Assembly (NCBI GenBank): GCA_964419445.1
Contig: CAYQPE010000002.1
Location: forward strand, 1 to 61,110
Length of the DNA: 61,110 nucleotides
Reading direction: 5' to 3'
From: JABHHG01 sp964419445
Lineage (GTDB): Bacteria > Fidelibacterota > Marinisomatia > SCGC-AAA003-L08 > D37C17
In this document: one piece after another, positions 26,217 to 34,868 of the stretch
Numbering within the stretch: the stretch's first letter is position 1
Layout: each line of letters begins with the position of its first letter
The notes under the pieces: generated by a model
The model's input: only the letters and a program-made list of their open reading frames with translations
Databases searched by the model: none
What the model was told of the DNA's origin: nothing
Program-made: the position numbers and the translations under genes

Positions 26217-27825
26217 TAGCGTCTTTTTCCTCGTTCTATTATTTAATAATATTTATCCTCATAACAACACTTGTGGTCTAGGTGCCATTAAGTATGTTAA
26301 ACCTAATACTGTAAATATTAAAGATAATGAATTGAACAGAATAGAAAATGGTGTTTTCATAGTAAGAAATTTAGATACTAGATTACCTGAAGAAATTGAT
26401 TTTGATTTAATTATTGAAAATTCTGCAGTGAAGTTTTATGCTCAAAAAACTGAAATAGAAAATGGAAATATAGATGTTTCTATTATCGAAGATATTTTTA
26501 ACGAATTTACAAGTACGACTTTTCAAATAAATAATACTGTATATGATGGTGGGATTTTAGGCGCAGAAAAATCTCTGTTAGGCAATCTTCCAGAGTTTAA
26601 CCATTCAGATAATAGTGTATACGTACTCTTTGTTGATATTAAAGATCCCTACAATCAACCAAATGAGTTTGTATCTGGCTTTTTTGATCCTGCTGATCAA
26701 GAAATGTGTACCTTTGTAGGCATTTTTGAAAAAGAAGATTGCATTTATCCATATGAATGGAAAAGCGATATTAGATTTAATAGTAGAAATGTTTTATATA
26801 TTGACACCAACCCTTTATTTATAAATGCTGAAAATTATCAAAGTAAATTGTTTGTTATTGCCCATGAGTTGCAACATTTACTCCATTGGAATTCTGATAA
26901 AAAAGAAGGCTATTTTTTTAATGAAAATAAAAATGAATATTTTTTTCATAATCCATGGTTAAATGAAGGGTTGTCTGATTTAATTGCATCTCTACTTGGT
27001 TATGGTGAACGTGATTATAATCCATATTTAAAAGATGTTACTATTGGATTAGATGAATGGGGTTCTACGACAACACTTCCATACTATGCTAAATCGGCTT
27101 TATTTATGAAGTTTATATATGGACAATACGGAATAAACACTATAAATGATATTTTCCATCATGAAAAAGAGGGTATTGAATCTATTGGGGAAATAGTTGA
27201 TTTAGATTATGTGTTTGAAGAGTGGATTAAGAGTTTAAGTATTGGTTTAATGGGAGAAACAGAAATTGCTGAATATGATAATATATATGAGCTAGATACT
27301 TTTTTTAGTATGGGAAAAGATGACTACCTTTTCTCACGCACAATCGAAATTTCACCATATTCAATTTACCCATTAGGTTTACCTGAATTCACTTACTTTG
27401 ATTCAATTATGATAAATGGAGATTATACATTAATTCAAAGCATAAATAACTCATTTAGTGAAGATTTTGGTGAACTTAATCGTGTAATTTATTTTGCTTT
27501 AGAGGATTCATTAAAAAATATTGAATCTACTTTTAATTATAGTACAATTGCATCACCTAATAACAGGCATGTATTTATATACCCAAATCCAGTAACTAGC
27601 TCAGAGGTTTCATATTTGCGATTTTTTGGCAATGAATCCATGTCATCTGTCAATATAAAAATAGTTTCTCTATTAGGTGAAATTGTTTCAGAAAATATAT
27701 ATCAACTTGATGTAAATCATAATTTAGTTATTAGATTCAACCCTAATATTCCTACTGGAGTTTATATGGTTACAGCAAAAACTAAGAGTACTCAAGAAAA
27801 TATTAAAATAACGGTATTAAAATAA
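26203..27825 (+). CDS. Secreted zinc metalloprotease with T9SS type A sorting domain
   Basis: A 540-residue exported protein. A signal peptide (KSFNSVFFLVLLFNNIYP) starts at the ATG overlapping gpsA. A zinc-protease motif HELQHLLHW lies near residue 221, followed by NPWLNEGLSDLIAS near residue 250, whose glutamate may be the third ligand; this resembles M30/hyicolysin-like and other gluzincin families. The C-terminal 80 residues (from YPNP near residue 459, through VNIKIVSLLGE and PTGVYMV) form a type A sorting domain that directs type IX secretion and surface anchoring. Substrate is unknown. Codon use is as AT-rich as its neighbours. Confidence 0.78.
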   Translation: MKSFNSVFFLVLLFNNIYPHNNTCGLGAIKYVKPNTVNIKDNELNRIENGVFIVRNLDTRLPEEIDFDLIIENSAVKFYAQKTEIENGNIDVSIIEDIFNEFTSTTFQINNTVYDGGILGAEKSLLGNLPEFNHSDNSVYVLFVDIKDPYNQPNEFVSGFFDPADQEMCTFVGIFEKEDCIYPYEWKSDIRFNSRNVLYIDTNPLFINAENYQSKLFVIAHELQHLLHWNSDKKEGYFFNENKNEYFFHNPWLNEGLSDLIASLLGYGERDYNPYLKDVTIGLDEWGSTTTLPYYAKSALFMKFIYGQYGINTINDIFHHEKEGIESIGEIVDLDYVFEEWIKSLSIGLMGETEIAEYDNIYELDTFFSMGKDDYLFSRTIEISPYSIYPLGLPEFTYFDSIMINGDYTLIQSINNSFSEDFGELNRVIYFALEDSLKNIESTFNYSTIASPNNRHVFIYPNPVTSSEVSYLRFFGNESMSSVNIKIVSLLGEIVSENIYQLDVNHNLVIRFNPNIPTGVYMVTAKTKSTQENIKITVLK

Positions 27826-27887
27826 TCTATTTAATAATGTCGATAAATAGCTAATTTTACCGCCTATAAATTTAGCCAAATACCTTG

Positions 27888-27959
27888 GCCCTCTTAGTTC
27901 AATGGATAGAACAAAGGTTTCCTAAACCTTAGATACAGGTTCGATCCCTGTAGAGGGTA
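27888..27959 (+). tRNA. tRNA-Arg (anticodon CCT)
   Basis: A 72-nt cloverleaf with acceptor stem GCCCTCT/AGAGGGT, anticodon stem AAGGT/ACCTT and loop TTCCTAA, giving anticodon CCT for the AGG codon, and T arm CAGGTTCGATCCCTG. The D arm contains AGTTCAATGGATAGAAC. CCA is not encoded. A TATAAA box 18 bp before the 5' end is a possible -10 element. A TPR-like gene starts 16 bp after the tRNA, preceded by AAAGGAG, so both could share a transcript. Confidence 0.96.
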
Positions 27960-27975
27960 CACAAAAGGAGTTGTT

Positions 27976-28641
27976 ATGAAAAAAGACGAATTAAGATATG
28001 ATCCGATACATGAGAAGCTATTAAATATTCTTGAGTATCTTGAAAGTAATAAGAATAGTGTATTTCAAATATTGTTAGCATTAGTTGTGTTGGTTGGTGG
28101 ATGGGGATACTATGCAGGAAATCAACGTAGTATGTTGATGGAGGCGCGTTCTCTTTCTGGAACAGCACAGAGTGAGTACAATGCTTCAAAAAGTGAAATT
28201 TCTATTCAGAGCTTAAAGGAAGTTGTTGAGGAATATGCTGGAACTGATGCCGCAAGCCAAGCAGGTGTTTATCTTATTGCTGATGCTTACTTGAATAATG
28301 AGGATGGTAGTATTGAATCTATTGTTGAAAAAATTGACTCTGATAATGTTGATAATGTGATACATGCAGGAATTCTTGAAACATTGGGGAATGCAAAACT
28401 AAATGCAAATTCTGTTGAAAGTGCTGAAAAGTACTTTAAAAAAGCAGTTGACAAAGGTAGGGCAACTGGCATGGATGCTCAATATCAAGTTGGATTAGCA
28501 TTAGCCAATATAATGCATGGTAATTACCAAGATGCAAAATCTATTCTAGCTGAGTTATTGGAATCAGAGACATTGAATTTTAATGATAAAAATAAAGCGG
28601 AAGAGTTACAAGCTCAAGCGGATTTTCATCTCAATAATTAA
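27976..28641 (+). CDS. Membrane-anchored tetratricopeptide-like protein
   Basis: A 221-residue protein with a short cytoplasmic N-terminus, a single membrane helix at about residues 32-48 (ILLALVVLVGGWGYYAG), and a helical, alanine-rich extracytoplasmic region with TPR-like repeats, for example AASQAGVYLIADAYL near residue 93 and ESAEKYFKKAVDKGRATGMDA near residue 147. The layout is like YfgM/TPR_21 proteins, which associate with the Sec translocon and periplasmic chaperones in Proteobacteria; that role is inference only. AAAGGAG lies before the ATG. A strong hairpin follows the gene, separating it from nusA. Confidence 0.7.
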   Translation: MKKDELRYDPIHEKLLNILEYLESNKNSVFQILLALVVLVGGWGYYAGNQRSMLMEARSLSGTAQSEYNASKSEISIQSLKEVVEEYAGTDAASQAGVYLIADAYLNNEDGSIESIVEKIDSDNVDNVIHAGILETLGNAKLNANSVESAEKYFKKAVDKGRATGMDAQYQVGLALANIMHGNYQDAKSILAELLESETLNFNDKNKAEELQAQADFHLNN

Positions 28642-28680
28642 TTTGATATAAATATATCTTTACGTGTAAATTATGCACGG

Positions 28681-28709
28681 CAGAAAGTGGGTATAAAACC
28701 CACTTTCTG
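28681..28709 (+). terminator. Perfect 12-bp hairpin upstream of nusA
   Basis: CAGAAAGTGGGT and ACCCACTTTCTG form a 12-bp perfect stem with the 5-base loop ATAAA, followed by TATTTATT. It lies 40 bp after the TPR-like gene and 36 bp before the nusA start. It most likely terminates the tRNA-Arg/TPR transcript, although the T run is interrupted. Because the next gene encodes the termination factor NusA, a role as an attenuator is possible. Confidence 0.7.
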
Positions 28710-28745
28710 TATTTATTAACCAAATTTAATAAGAGGAATGTAGTC

Positions 28746-30044
28746 TTGATAAATAAGGACATAATTGAGGCATTTTCTGTAGTAGCTAAAGAAAAAAATA
28801 TAGATAGAACGAATCTCAGCACGATTATTGAAGATTTGTTTATGACCATGATTTATAAAAAATATGGTGAAGATTGTGACAACTTCAGTGTAATTGTAAA
28901 CATGGAAAAGGGTGAAATTGAAATCTATCAAGAAAAAGTTGTGGTTGACGACGTAATGGATCCAGTTTGTGAAATCAGTTTAGAGGATGCTCAAAAAGTA
29001 GAAGTAGATTTGGAAATTGGTGATCCTTTTATTGACGTATTGAGCCCTGAAGATTTTGGCCGTCGATTGATTAACACTGCAAAGCAACATTTAGCTCAAC
29101 GTATTCGTGATATTGAACGTGAGGCAGTATATAGTGATTTCAGTAAAAAAATTGGTGAAATTGTAGTTGGTAGTGTTCATCAAATACAGCGCGATAGAAT
29201 TTTTGTAAATTTTGAACAAGCAGAATTACTTCTCCCTAAAACAGAACAGCTACCTAATGATCGCTATAGAAGAGGTGAATCGGTTAGAGGGGTAATAAAA
29301 TCTGTTGAATTTACACCCAAAGGCCCTGAAATTGTACTTTCACGCGCTGACAATATGTTCTTAGAACGACTTTTTGAAATGGAAATACCTGAAATTGAAG
29401 ATGGAATTATTGAAGTTAAGGCGGTATCACGTTCAGCCGGCGATAGAAGTAAAATTGTTGTATATTCATCAGATCAACGAATTGATGCTGTAGGTGCATG
29501 TGTTGGTATGAGAGGAAGCCGTATTCAGTCTGTAGTTCGGGAATTGAATGGTGAAAAGATAGATATTATTAACTGGAGTAATCAGCCAGAAATTTTAATA
29601 TCACGTGCATTAGCTCCAGCAAAGCCAATTAATCTTTATATTGATGAAGAAAGGCCTTATGTTGTTGCAGTTTTTGAAGATGAAGAGTTACCTATTGCTA
29701 TTGGACGTAATGGTCAAAATATTAAATTAGCATCAGATGTGACTGGCTTTACAATTGATGCCGTTAAAAAGACAGATTACGAAGGTACAACTACTGAAAC
29801 AATTTATCTAGATGAATTGGAAGGAATTACACCAACGCAGGTTGAAATGTTGTCCAAAATAGATATTCATACTGGTGATGATTTTTTGTCTGCAGAAAGA
29901 GATGTACTGCTAGAATTAAAAGGGGTTGGAGAAAAAACAATCGAAAAAATAGCTAATTTAATCGATGAGGCTTCTCCAGAAGATGAAGTAGTTGTGTCGG
30001 AAGAAGTTGTAAGTGAATCAGATTTAGAGGAAGTCGAAGAATAA
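28746..30044 (+). CDS. nusA: Transcription termination/antitermination factor NusA
   Basis: NusA binds RNA polymerase and nascent RNA, promoting pausing, termination and rRNA antitermination. The 432-residue protein has the N-terminal polymerase-binding domain, an S1 domain from about residue 135 (GEIVVGSVHQIQRDRIFVNF), two KH domains with GACVGMRGSRIQSVVREL near residue 250 and PIAIGRNGQNIKLAS near residue 317, and a C-terminal helix-hairpin-helix region ending in an acidic tail. The start is TTG, with GAGG nine bases upstream. The usual upstream partner rimP is absent here; a TPR-like gene and a hairpin precede it instead. infB follows after 6 bp. Confidence 0.96.
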   Translation: MINKDIIEAFSVVAKEKNIDRTNLSTIIEDLFMTMIYKKYGEDCDNFSVIVNMEKGEIEIYQEKVVVDDVMDPVCEISLEDAQKVEVDLEIGDPFIDVLSPEDFGRRLINTAKQHLAQRIRDIEREAVYSDFSKKIGEIVVGSVHQIQRDRIFVNFEQAELLLPKTEQLPNDRYRRGESVRGVIKSVEFTPKGPEIVLSRADNMFLERLFEMEIPEIEDGIIEVKAVSRSAGDRSKIVVYSSDQRIDAVGACVGMRGSRIQSVVRELNGEKIDIINWSNQPEILISRALAPAKPINLYIDEERPYVVAVFEDEELPIAIGRNGQNIKLASDVTGFTIDAVKKTDYEGTTTETIYLDELEGITPTQVEMLSKIDIHTGDDFLSAERDVLLELKGVGEKTIEKIANLIDEASPEDEVVVSEEVVSESDLEEVEE

Positions 30045-30050
30045 AAATAT

Positions 30051-32624
30051 ATGGCTGAAGCAACTAAAAAGAAGCGAATATTTCATATTGCCAAGGAATT
30101 GAATATTTCTCATATAGAAATTATTGAATTCCTAAAAAATGAGGGCGTAGAGGTTTCTAGCCATATGGCTCCCGTTGATGCTGAAGTATATGATAAAATT
30201 CTTGGTGAATTTGCTAAAGAGAAGCAGCAGATAGAAAGACTTCGCAAAGAGCAGGCACGACAAGCTGTAGTAACCAGCATTAAAAAGCAAACAAAAGAAG
30301 AACCTAAAGAATTAAAGAAATTGAGTTCTGATTCAGGTACGACAGTATCATCGTTGCGTGATAAAATTACTAAAGAAAAAAAAGTGCGTGATGACGAGAA
30401 AAAACGCATTGCAGAACTAGAACTTAAAGAAGCCGTTGAAAAAGCAAAAGTTGAAGAAGAGAAGAAGGTTGTTGAGGCTAGTGAGAAAACGAAAGCAAAA
30501 AAGCCTAAGTTTGATGTTGGATTAAAAGTTGTTAGACATGCTACTGATGCTGAAAAAGAAAAATTGAAGAAGCAGAAAGAGCAAGAAAAGCAACGTAAGG
30601 AAGATCGCAAAAAGAAGAAGGAAAAACCAGCAAAAAAAGAAAAGGTTGCTCCAGAAAAGAAAGAAGTTGTACCTAAGCCAAGAAAATTAAAGAAAATTGA
30701 TATATCCTCTATTGCTGACAAGATTAGCCAATCAAAACGGGGTGGAAGAGAGAAAGAGACTAGTCGGGCTACATTAAAACAGCCTTTGCCACAATTTGGT
30801 AAAAAATCATCTAAAAAGAAAGCAAAGAAAAAAGATAAAGGTGTAACTGAAGAGGTTCTTGTTAGTGAAAATATTATAAAGCTACCAGAGTTTACTACTG
30901 TAGATGAGTTGGCACAGTCTATGAATGTTAAAGCCCAAGATGTAATTATGGCATGTATGGGGCTAGGGATGATGGTAACTATAAATCAGCGTCTTGATAT
31001 GGAATCTATGATTATGATTGCTGATGAATTTGGTTTTGAAATTGAAACTTTAGAATATGCTGATGAATCAACGCAAGTTGAAGAAGAAGTTGAAGATCTG
31101 GAAAATGCTCAACCTCGCCCTGCAGTTGTTACCGTTATGGGTCATGTAGATCACGGTAAAACATCATTATTGGATTATATTAGAAATGAAAATGTGGTTG
31201 CAGGTGAATCAGGAGGAATTACTCAGCATATTGGTGCATATGAAGTTGAGCTAAAAGATGAAAGTAAGATGACTTTTTTAGATACGCCTGGACACGCTGC
31301 ATTTACAGCGATGCGATCTAGAGGGGCACAAGTAACAGATATTGTAATTGTTATTGTTGCAGCTGATGATGATGTTATGCCACAAACAATTGAGGCAATT
31401 GATCATGCAAAGGCAGCATCGGTGCCTATCATTATTGCTATAAATAAAGTTGATTTACCTGCGGCAAATGTTGATAATATTAAAAAACGACTTTCAGAGC
31501 AAAATATTTTAGTGGAAGATTGGGGTGGTAAGTATCAATGTCAAGAAATTTCAGCAAAAACAGGTGTGGGTATTGATGAGTTATTAGAAAAAGTACAGCT
31601 TGAAGCTGAAGTATTAGACTTAAAAGCAAATAGAGAGACTCTTGCAAAAGGTGTTGTTGTTGAATCTCGATTAGATAAAGGTTTAGGACCTATCGCCACT
31701 GTACTTGTACAAAGAGGTACATTAAAACGTGGTGATGTTTTTGTGTGTGGTACTCAATCTACTAAAGTTAGAGCTATGCTTAATGAACGAAGCAAAAAAG
31801 TAGAAAAGGCTTTACCATCAGATCCTGTACAAATTTTAGGATTTACTGAGGTCCCTAATGCTGGCGATGTTTTAACTGTTTATAGTGATGAGCGTGAAGC
31901 AAAACGTATTGCACAAGAACGCTCTCAGCTGAAACGTGAGGCAGAGCAAAGAAGATTTAGAAAATTAACTCTAGACCAAATTAGTAAACAAATTTCAAGT
32001 GGTGAAATACAAGAGTTAGATATTATTATTAAAGGGGACGTTGATGGTTCAATCGAAGCATTGAGTGATTCGCTAATGGGATTATCTAATGATGAAGTTT
32101 CTGTAAAAATTGTTCACAGATCCGTGGGAATGATTACTGAAAATGATGTGAATCTAGCTGGAACATCTGGAGCTATTATTGTGGCATTCAATGTAAATAC
32201 ATCTGCAGAGGCAAAGATGAGAGCAAAAACTCTGGGTGTGGATATTCGACAATATTCAGTGATTTATGAAGCCATAAATGAAGTCAAGTTAGCTCTTGAA
32301 GGGTTGTTGGAGCCTGATCAAGTTGAAGAAGCGTTGGGATTTGCTGAAGTAAGAAATATGTTTAAAATTCCAAAATTAGGTGTGATTGCAGGATGTTCGG
32401 TGAAAAAAGGTAAAGTTATTCGAAATGCTCTTTTACGTGTAAAACGTAACGATGAAACTTTACACGAAGGTAAATTGACATCATTAAAACGCTTTAAAGA
32501 TGATGCAAATGAAGTGCTAGAAGGATTTGAATGTGGTATTGGTGTTCAAGGTTTTTATGAGTTTGAATTGGGCGATATCATCGAAGTTTATGAAATCAAA
32601 GAAATAAAAAGATCTCTTGCATAA
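30051..32624 (+). CDS. infB: Translation initiation factor IF-2
   Basis: IF-2 is the GTPase that places fMet-tRNA on the 30S subunit. The 857-residue protein has an N-terminal IF2_N helix (RIFHIAKELNISHIEIIEFL), a long lysine/glutamate-rich linker (residues about 85-270), a second IF2_N-like segment (KLPEFTTVDELAQSMNVKA), then the G domain with VMGHVDHGKTSLLDYI near residue 362, DTPGHAAFTAMRSRGAQ and NKVDLP, and C-terminal beta-barrel domains. The linker is probably disordered. The gene sits in the canonical nusA-infB-rbfA-truB order. It is followed by a 6-bp gap to rbfA. Confidence 0.97.
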   Translation: MAEATKKKRIFHIAKELNISHIEIIEFLKNEGVEVSSHMAPVDAEVYDKILGEFAKEKQQIERLRKEQARQAVVTSIKKQTKEEPKELKKLSSDSGTTVSSLRDKITKEKKVRDDEKKRIAELELKEAVEKAKVEEEKKVVEASEKTKAKKPKFDVGLKVVRHATDAEKEKLKKQKEQEKQRKEDRKKKKEKPAKKEKVAPEKKEVVPKPRKLKKIDISSIADKISQSKRGGREKETSRATLKQPLPQFGKKSSKKKAKKKDKGVTEEVLVSENIIKLPEFTTVDELAQSMNVKAQDVIMACMGLGMMVTINQRLDMESMIMIADEFGFEIETLEYADESTQVEEEVEDLENAQPRPAVVTVMGHVDHGKTSLLDYIRNENVVAGESGGITQHIGAYEVELKDESKMTFLDTPGHAAFTAMRSRGAQVTDIVIVIVAADDDVMPQTIEAIDHAKAASVPIIIAINKVDLPAANVDNIKKRLSEQNILVEDWGGKYQCQEISAKTGVGIDELLEKVQLEAEVLDLKANRETLAKGVVVESRLDKGLGPIATVLVQRGTLKRGDVFVCGTQSTKVRAMLNERSKKVEKALPSDPVQILGFTEVPNAGDVLTVYSDEREAKRIAQERSQLKREAEQRRFRKLTLDQISKQISSGEIQELDIIIKGDVDGSIEALSDSLMGLSNDEVSVKIVHRSVGMITENDVNLAGTSGAIIVAFNVNTSAEAKMRAKTLGVDIRQYSVIYEAINEVKLALEGLLEPDQVEEALGFAEVRNMFKIPKLGVIAGCSVKKGKVIRNALLRVKRNDETLHEGKLTSLKRFKDDANEVLEGFECGIGVQGFYEFELGDIIEVYEIKEIKRSLA

Positions 32625-32630
32625 ATTAAA

Positions 32631-32993
32631 ATGTATAGTAATAAGCCATACAAGCGATCAGAACGAATGTCAGATGAAATTCAACACATTATGGGTGAAG
32701 TTTTTATTTCTGATTTCAATATTCCAAATGCAGGTTTATTAACTGTTTCTAAGGTTGAAATTACATCAGATTTACGTTTAGCTAAAATTTTTGTAAGTTT
32801 ACTCAATTCAAAGCTATCTTCAGATGAAGTGATAGCGCTTCTTAAGGAAAATCGAAAAGTTATTCGATATCATTTAGGGAAACGATTAAATGTAAAATAT
32901 GTACCAGATGTTCGTTTTTATTATGACGATTCATTAAAAAAAGCTGAAAAGATTGGTACATTATTGAACAACATTAAGAAAGATGACAAATAG
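32631..32993 (+). CDS. rbfA: 30S ribosome-binding factor A
   Basis: RbfA helps 16S rRNA maturation, acting on the 5' helix of the 30S subunit. The 120 residues fit the family KH-like fold: YKRSERMSDEIQHIMGEVF at the N-terminus, VSKVEITSDLRLAKIFVSLL near residue 40 and YHLGKRLNVKYVPDVRFYYDDS near residue 83. It lies between infB and truB, as in most bacteria, and overlaps truB by one base (TAGTG). Confidence 0.93.
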   Translation: MYSNKPYKRSERMSDEIQHIMGEVFISDFNIPNAGLLTVSKVEITSDLRLAKIFVSLLNSKLSSDEVIALLKENRKVIRYHLGKRLNVKYVPDVRFYYDDSLKKAEKIGTLLNNIKKDDK

Positions 32994-33652
32994 TGGATGC
33001 CATTGTTGGAATATGGAAACCCACAGGTTGGACTTCATTTGATGTTGTTAAAAAAATTAGGGGCTATGTAAGGCCATCAAAAGTTGGACATGCAGGTACA
33101 CTTGATCCATTTGCAGAAGGAGTACTTGTTCTTTGTATAGGTAAGATGACTAAAAAGGTCGAATCTTTGATGGATTGTGAAAAAGAATACATTGCTACTG
33201 TAAAATTGGGTGAACAGACAGATACTTTAGATATTGAAGGGAAAATCGTAAAGACTAAAGCAATCCCTGATGATGTAAACGAAGAAAAAGTGCTATCTGT
33301 TTTAGAAAAATTTATTGGTGAAATTGACCAGATACCGCCCATGTATTCTGCATTACATGTAAATGGTAAACGCTTATATGAGTTAGCCAGAAAAGGTGAA
33401 ACTATAGAAAGAAAAGCGAGAAAAGTTAATGTAAAGCAAATTGACTTACTCGCCTTTAACACTAATGAAATTGAAATCCGTGTAATTTGTGGACGAGGTA
33501 CTTATGTACGAGCTTTGGCTCGTGATATCGCCCGTGAATTGAATACGGTAGGTTTTTTGACATCGTTAACTCGAACAAAGGTTGGTGATTATACTGACGC
33601 CAATGCAATTTCAATAGAGGAATTTGCAACATGCTCATCTATAGAAGTATAG
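32993..33652 (+). CDS. truB: tRNA pseudouridine(55) synthase TruB
   Basis: TruB converts U55 in the tRNA T loop to pseudouridine. The 219-residue protein shows GIWKPTGWTSFDVV at the N-terminus, GHAGTLDPFAEGVLVLCIGK near residue 34 with the catalytic aspartate of GTLDP, QIPPMYSALHVNGKRLYELAR near residue 113 and CGRGTYVRALARDIA near residue 165. It is shorter than E. coli TruB because a long C-terminal PUA extension is missing, as in several phyla. The GTG start overlaps the rbfA stop. It overlaps ribF by 22 bp. Confidence 0.95.
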   Translation: MDAIVGIWKPTGWTSFDVVKKIRGYVRPSKVGHAGTLDPFAEGVLVLCIGKMTKKVESLMDCEKEYIATVKLGEQTDTLDIEGKIVKTKAIPDDVNEEKVLSVLEKFIGEIDQIPPMYSALHVNGKRLYELARKGETIERKARKVNVKQIDLLAFNTNEIEIRVICGRGTYVRALARDIARELNTVGFLTSLTRTKVGDYTDANAISIEEFATCSSIEV

Positions 33653-34560
33653 ATAAATTTGATGATATAAACTCATCTATTGTTACTATTGGAAATTTTG
33701 ATGGTATTCACAGTGGTCATTTAAGTATTGTAAATAAAGCTGTGCATTTAGCTAATGAAAAGAATATTGAATCCGTTGTGATCACTTTTGATCCACATCC
33801 CAAAACAATACTCTTTACAAGCAAATTACCAGAAAATTACCAGATTTCAACTATTGAAAAGAAGATTTCAATTTTTGAAAAGGTTGGAATTGATATATTA
33901 CTTATAATTCCATTTGATTTAGAGCTATCACATATTGATGCAGAAGATTTCTTAAAAACTTTCATTATCAATAAATTTAATCCCGTTGATATTATTGTTG
34001 GTTATGACCATCATTTTGGGCATAATCGAAAAGGTGATTATAAGCTTTTAGTGAAAAATTCAATAAAATTTGGGTATAGTGCTCATCAAATTGATGGAGT
34101 TGAATTAGAGGGTTATATAATAAGTAGTACTCAAATTCGGAAGTATATATCAGAAGGAAATATTCGAAAAGCGAATGAAATGCTAGGTTGGGATTATGAA
34201 ATTACTGGCCATGTAGTAAAAGGTGATGGTAATGGAAATAGGCTTGGTTTCCCAACGGCAAATATAATTCCAAATGCAGAATCACAGATAATTCCAAAAC
34301 AAGGCGTTTATAAAGTTAATGTTAAAATTGAAAACATTAAATACAGCGGTATGTGTAATATCGGAATGCGCCCAACATTTAATGGAAATGATGTAAAAAT
34401 TGAAGTAAATATTTTTACCGATAAATATTTAAAATTATATGGAAAAGAGTTAACGATAGAGTTTATTGAATTTTTAAGAGATGAAATTCATTTTACTTCC
34501 ATTGAACTACTTATATCGCAATTAGAAAAAGATAAAATGCGATGTTTAGAACTAGAATAG
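33631..34560 (+). CDS. ribF: Bifunctional riboflavin kinase/FAD synthetase
   Basis: RibF phosphorylates riboflavin to FMN and adenylylates FMN to FAD. In 309 residues it has the FAD synthetase nucleotidyltransferase domain (VTIGNFDGIHSGHLSIV near residue 18, VITFDPHPKT near residue 48, IVGYDHHFGHNRKGD near residue 123) and the C-terminal riboflavin kinase domain (GNRLGFPTANI near residue 202, GMCNIGMRPTF near residue 240). The ATG, preceded by GAGGA, lies inside the end of truB, a longer overlap than elsewhere in this window. A ribF-rpsO-pnp order is common in bacteria. Confidence 0.95.
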   Translation: MLIYRSIDKFDDINSSIVTIGNFDGIHSGHLSIVNKAVHLANEKNIESVVITFDPHPKTILFTSKLPENYQISTIEKKISIFEKVGIDILLIIPFDLELSHIDAEDFLKTFIINKFNPVDIIVGYDHHFGHNRKGDYKLLVKNSIKFGYSAHQIDGVELEGYIISSTQIRKYISEGNIRKANEMLGWDYEITGHVVKGDGNGNRLGFPTANIIPNAESQIIPKQGVYKVNVKIENIKYSGMCNIGMRPTFNGNDVKIEVNIFTDKYLKLYGKELTIEFIEFLRDEIHFTSIELLISQLEKDKMRCLELE

Positions 34561-34580
34561 AAAGATAAAAGGAGAAAATA

Positions 34581-34850
34581 ATGTCTATCACGAAAGAGAG
34601 TGTAGAAGAGTTAATAAAAGAATACGGTGGTGATGAAAAAAACTCAGGCACTACTGAAGTTCAGATTGCAATTTTAACTGATAAAATTCGCAATATAACT
34701 GATCATTTAAAAGGAAATAAAAAAGATAACAGCAGCCGAAGAGGATTGATTATCCAAGTTGCAAAAAGAAGAAAATTATTAAATTATATCAAAAAAGATG
34801 ATATCGCTCGTTATAAATCAATAATCGAAAAATTAAATATTCGTAAGTAA
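34581..34850 (+). CDS. rpsO: 30S ribosomal protein S15
   Basis: S15 binds the central domain of 16S rRNA early in 30S assembly. The 89 residues are the standard length, and the conserved segments TGTTEVQIAILTDKI-like SGTTEVQIAILTDKIRNI near residue 22 and SRRGLIIQVAKRRKLLNYI near residue 51 are present. AAAGGAG precedes the ATG by 7 bases. It is followed by pnp 18 bp later. In other bacteria S15 represses its own mRNA through a pseudoknot; no such structure was identified in the short leader here. Confidence 0.97.
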   Translation: MSITKESVEELIKEYGGDEKNSGTTEVQIAILTDKIRNITDHLKGNKKDNSSRRGLIIQVAKRRKLLNYIKKDDIARYKSIIEKLNIRK

Positions 34851-34868
34851 GAATATTAGAAAGTAAAA

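Noticed and set aside
30110..30721. 203-codon open frame on the minus strand rich in Phe and Ser
   Set aside because: It is the antisense reading of the lysine/glutamate-rich linker of infB; the biased composition explains the lack of stops.
33064..33462. 132-codon minus-strand frame opposite truB
   Set aside because: Antisense shadow of a well-supported gene with no domain or ribosome binding site.
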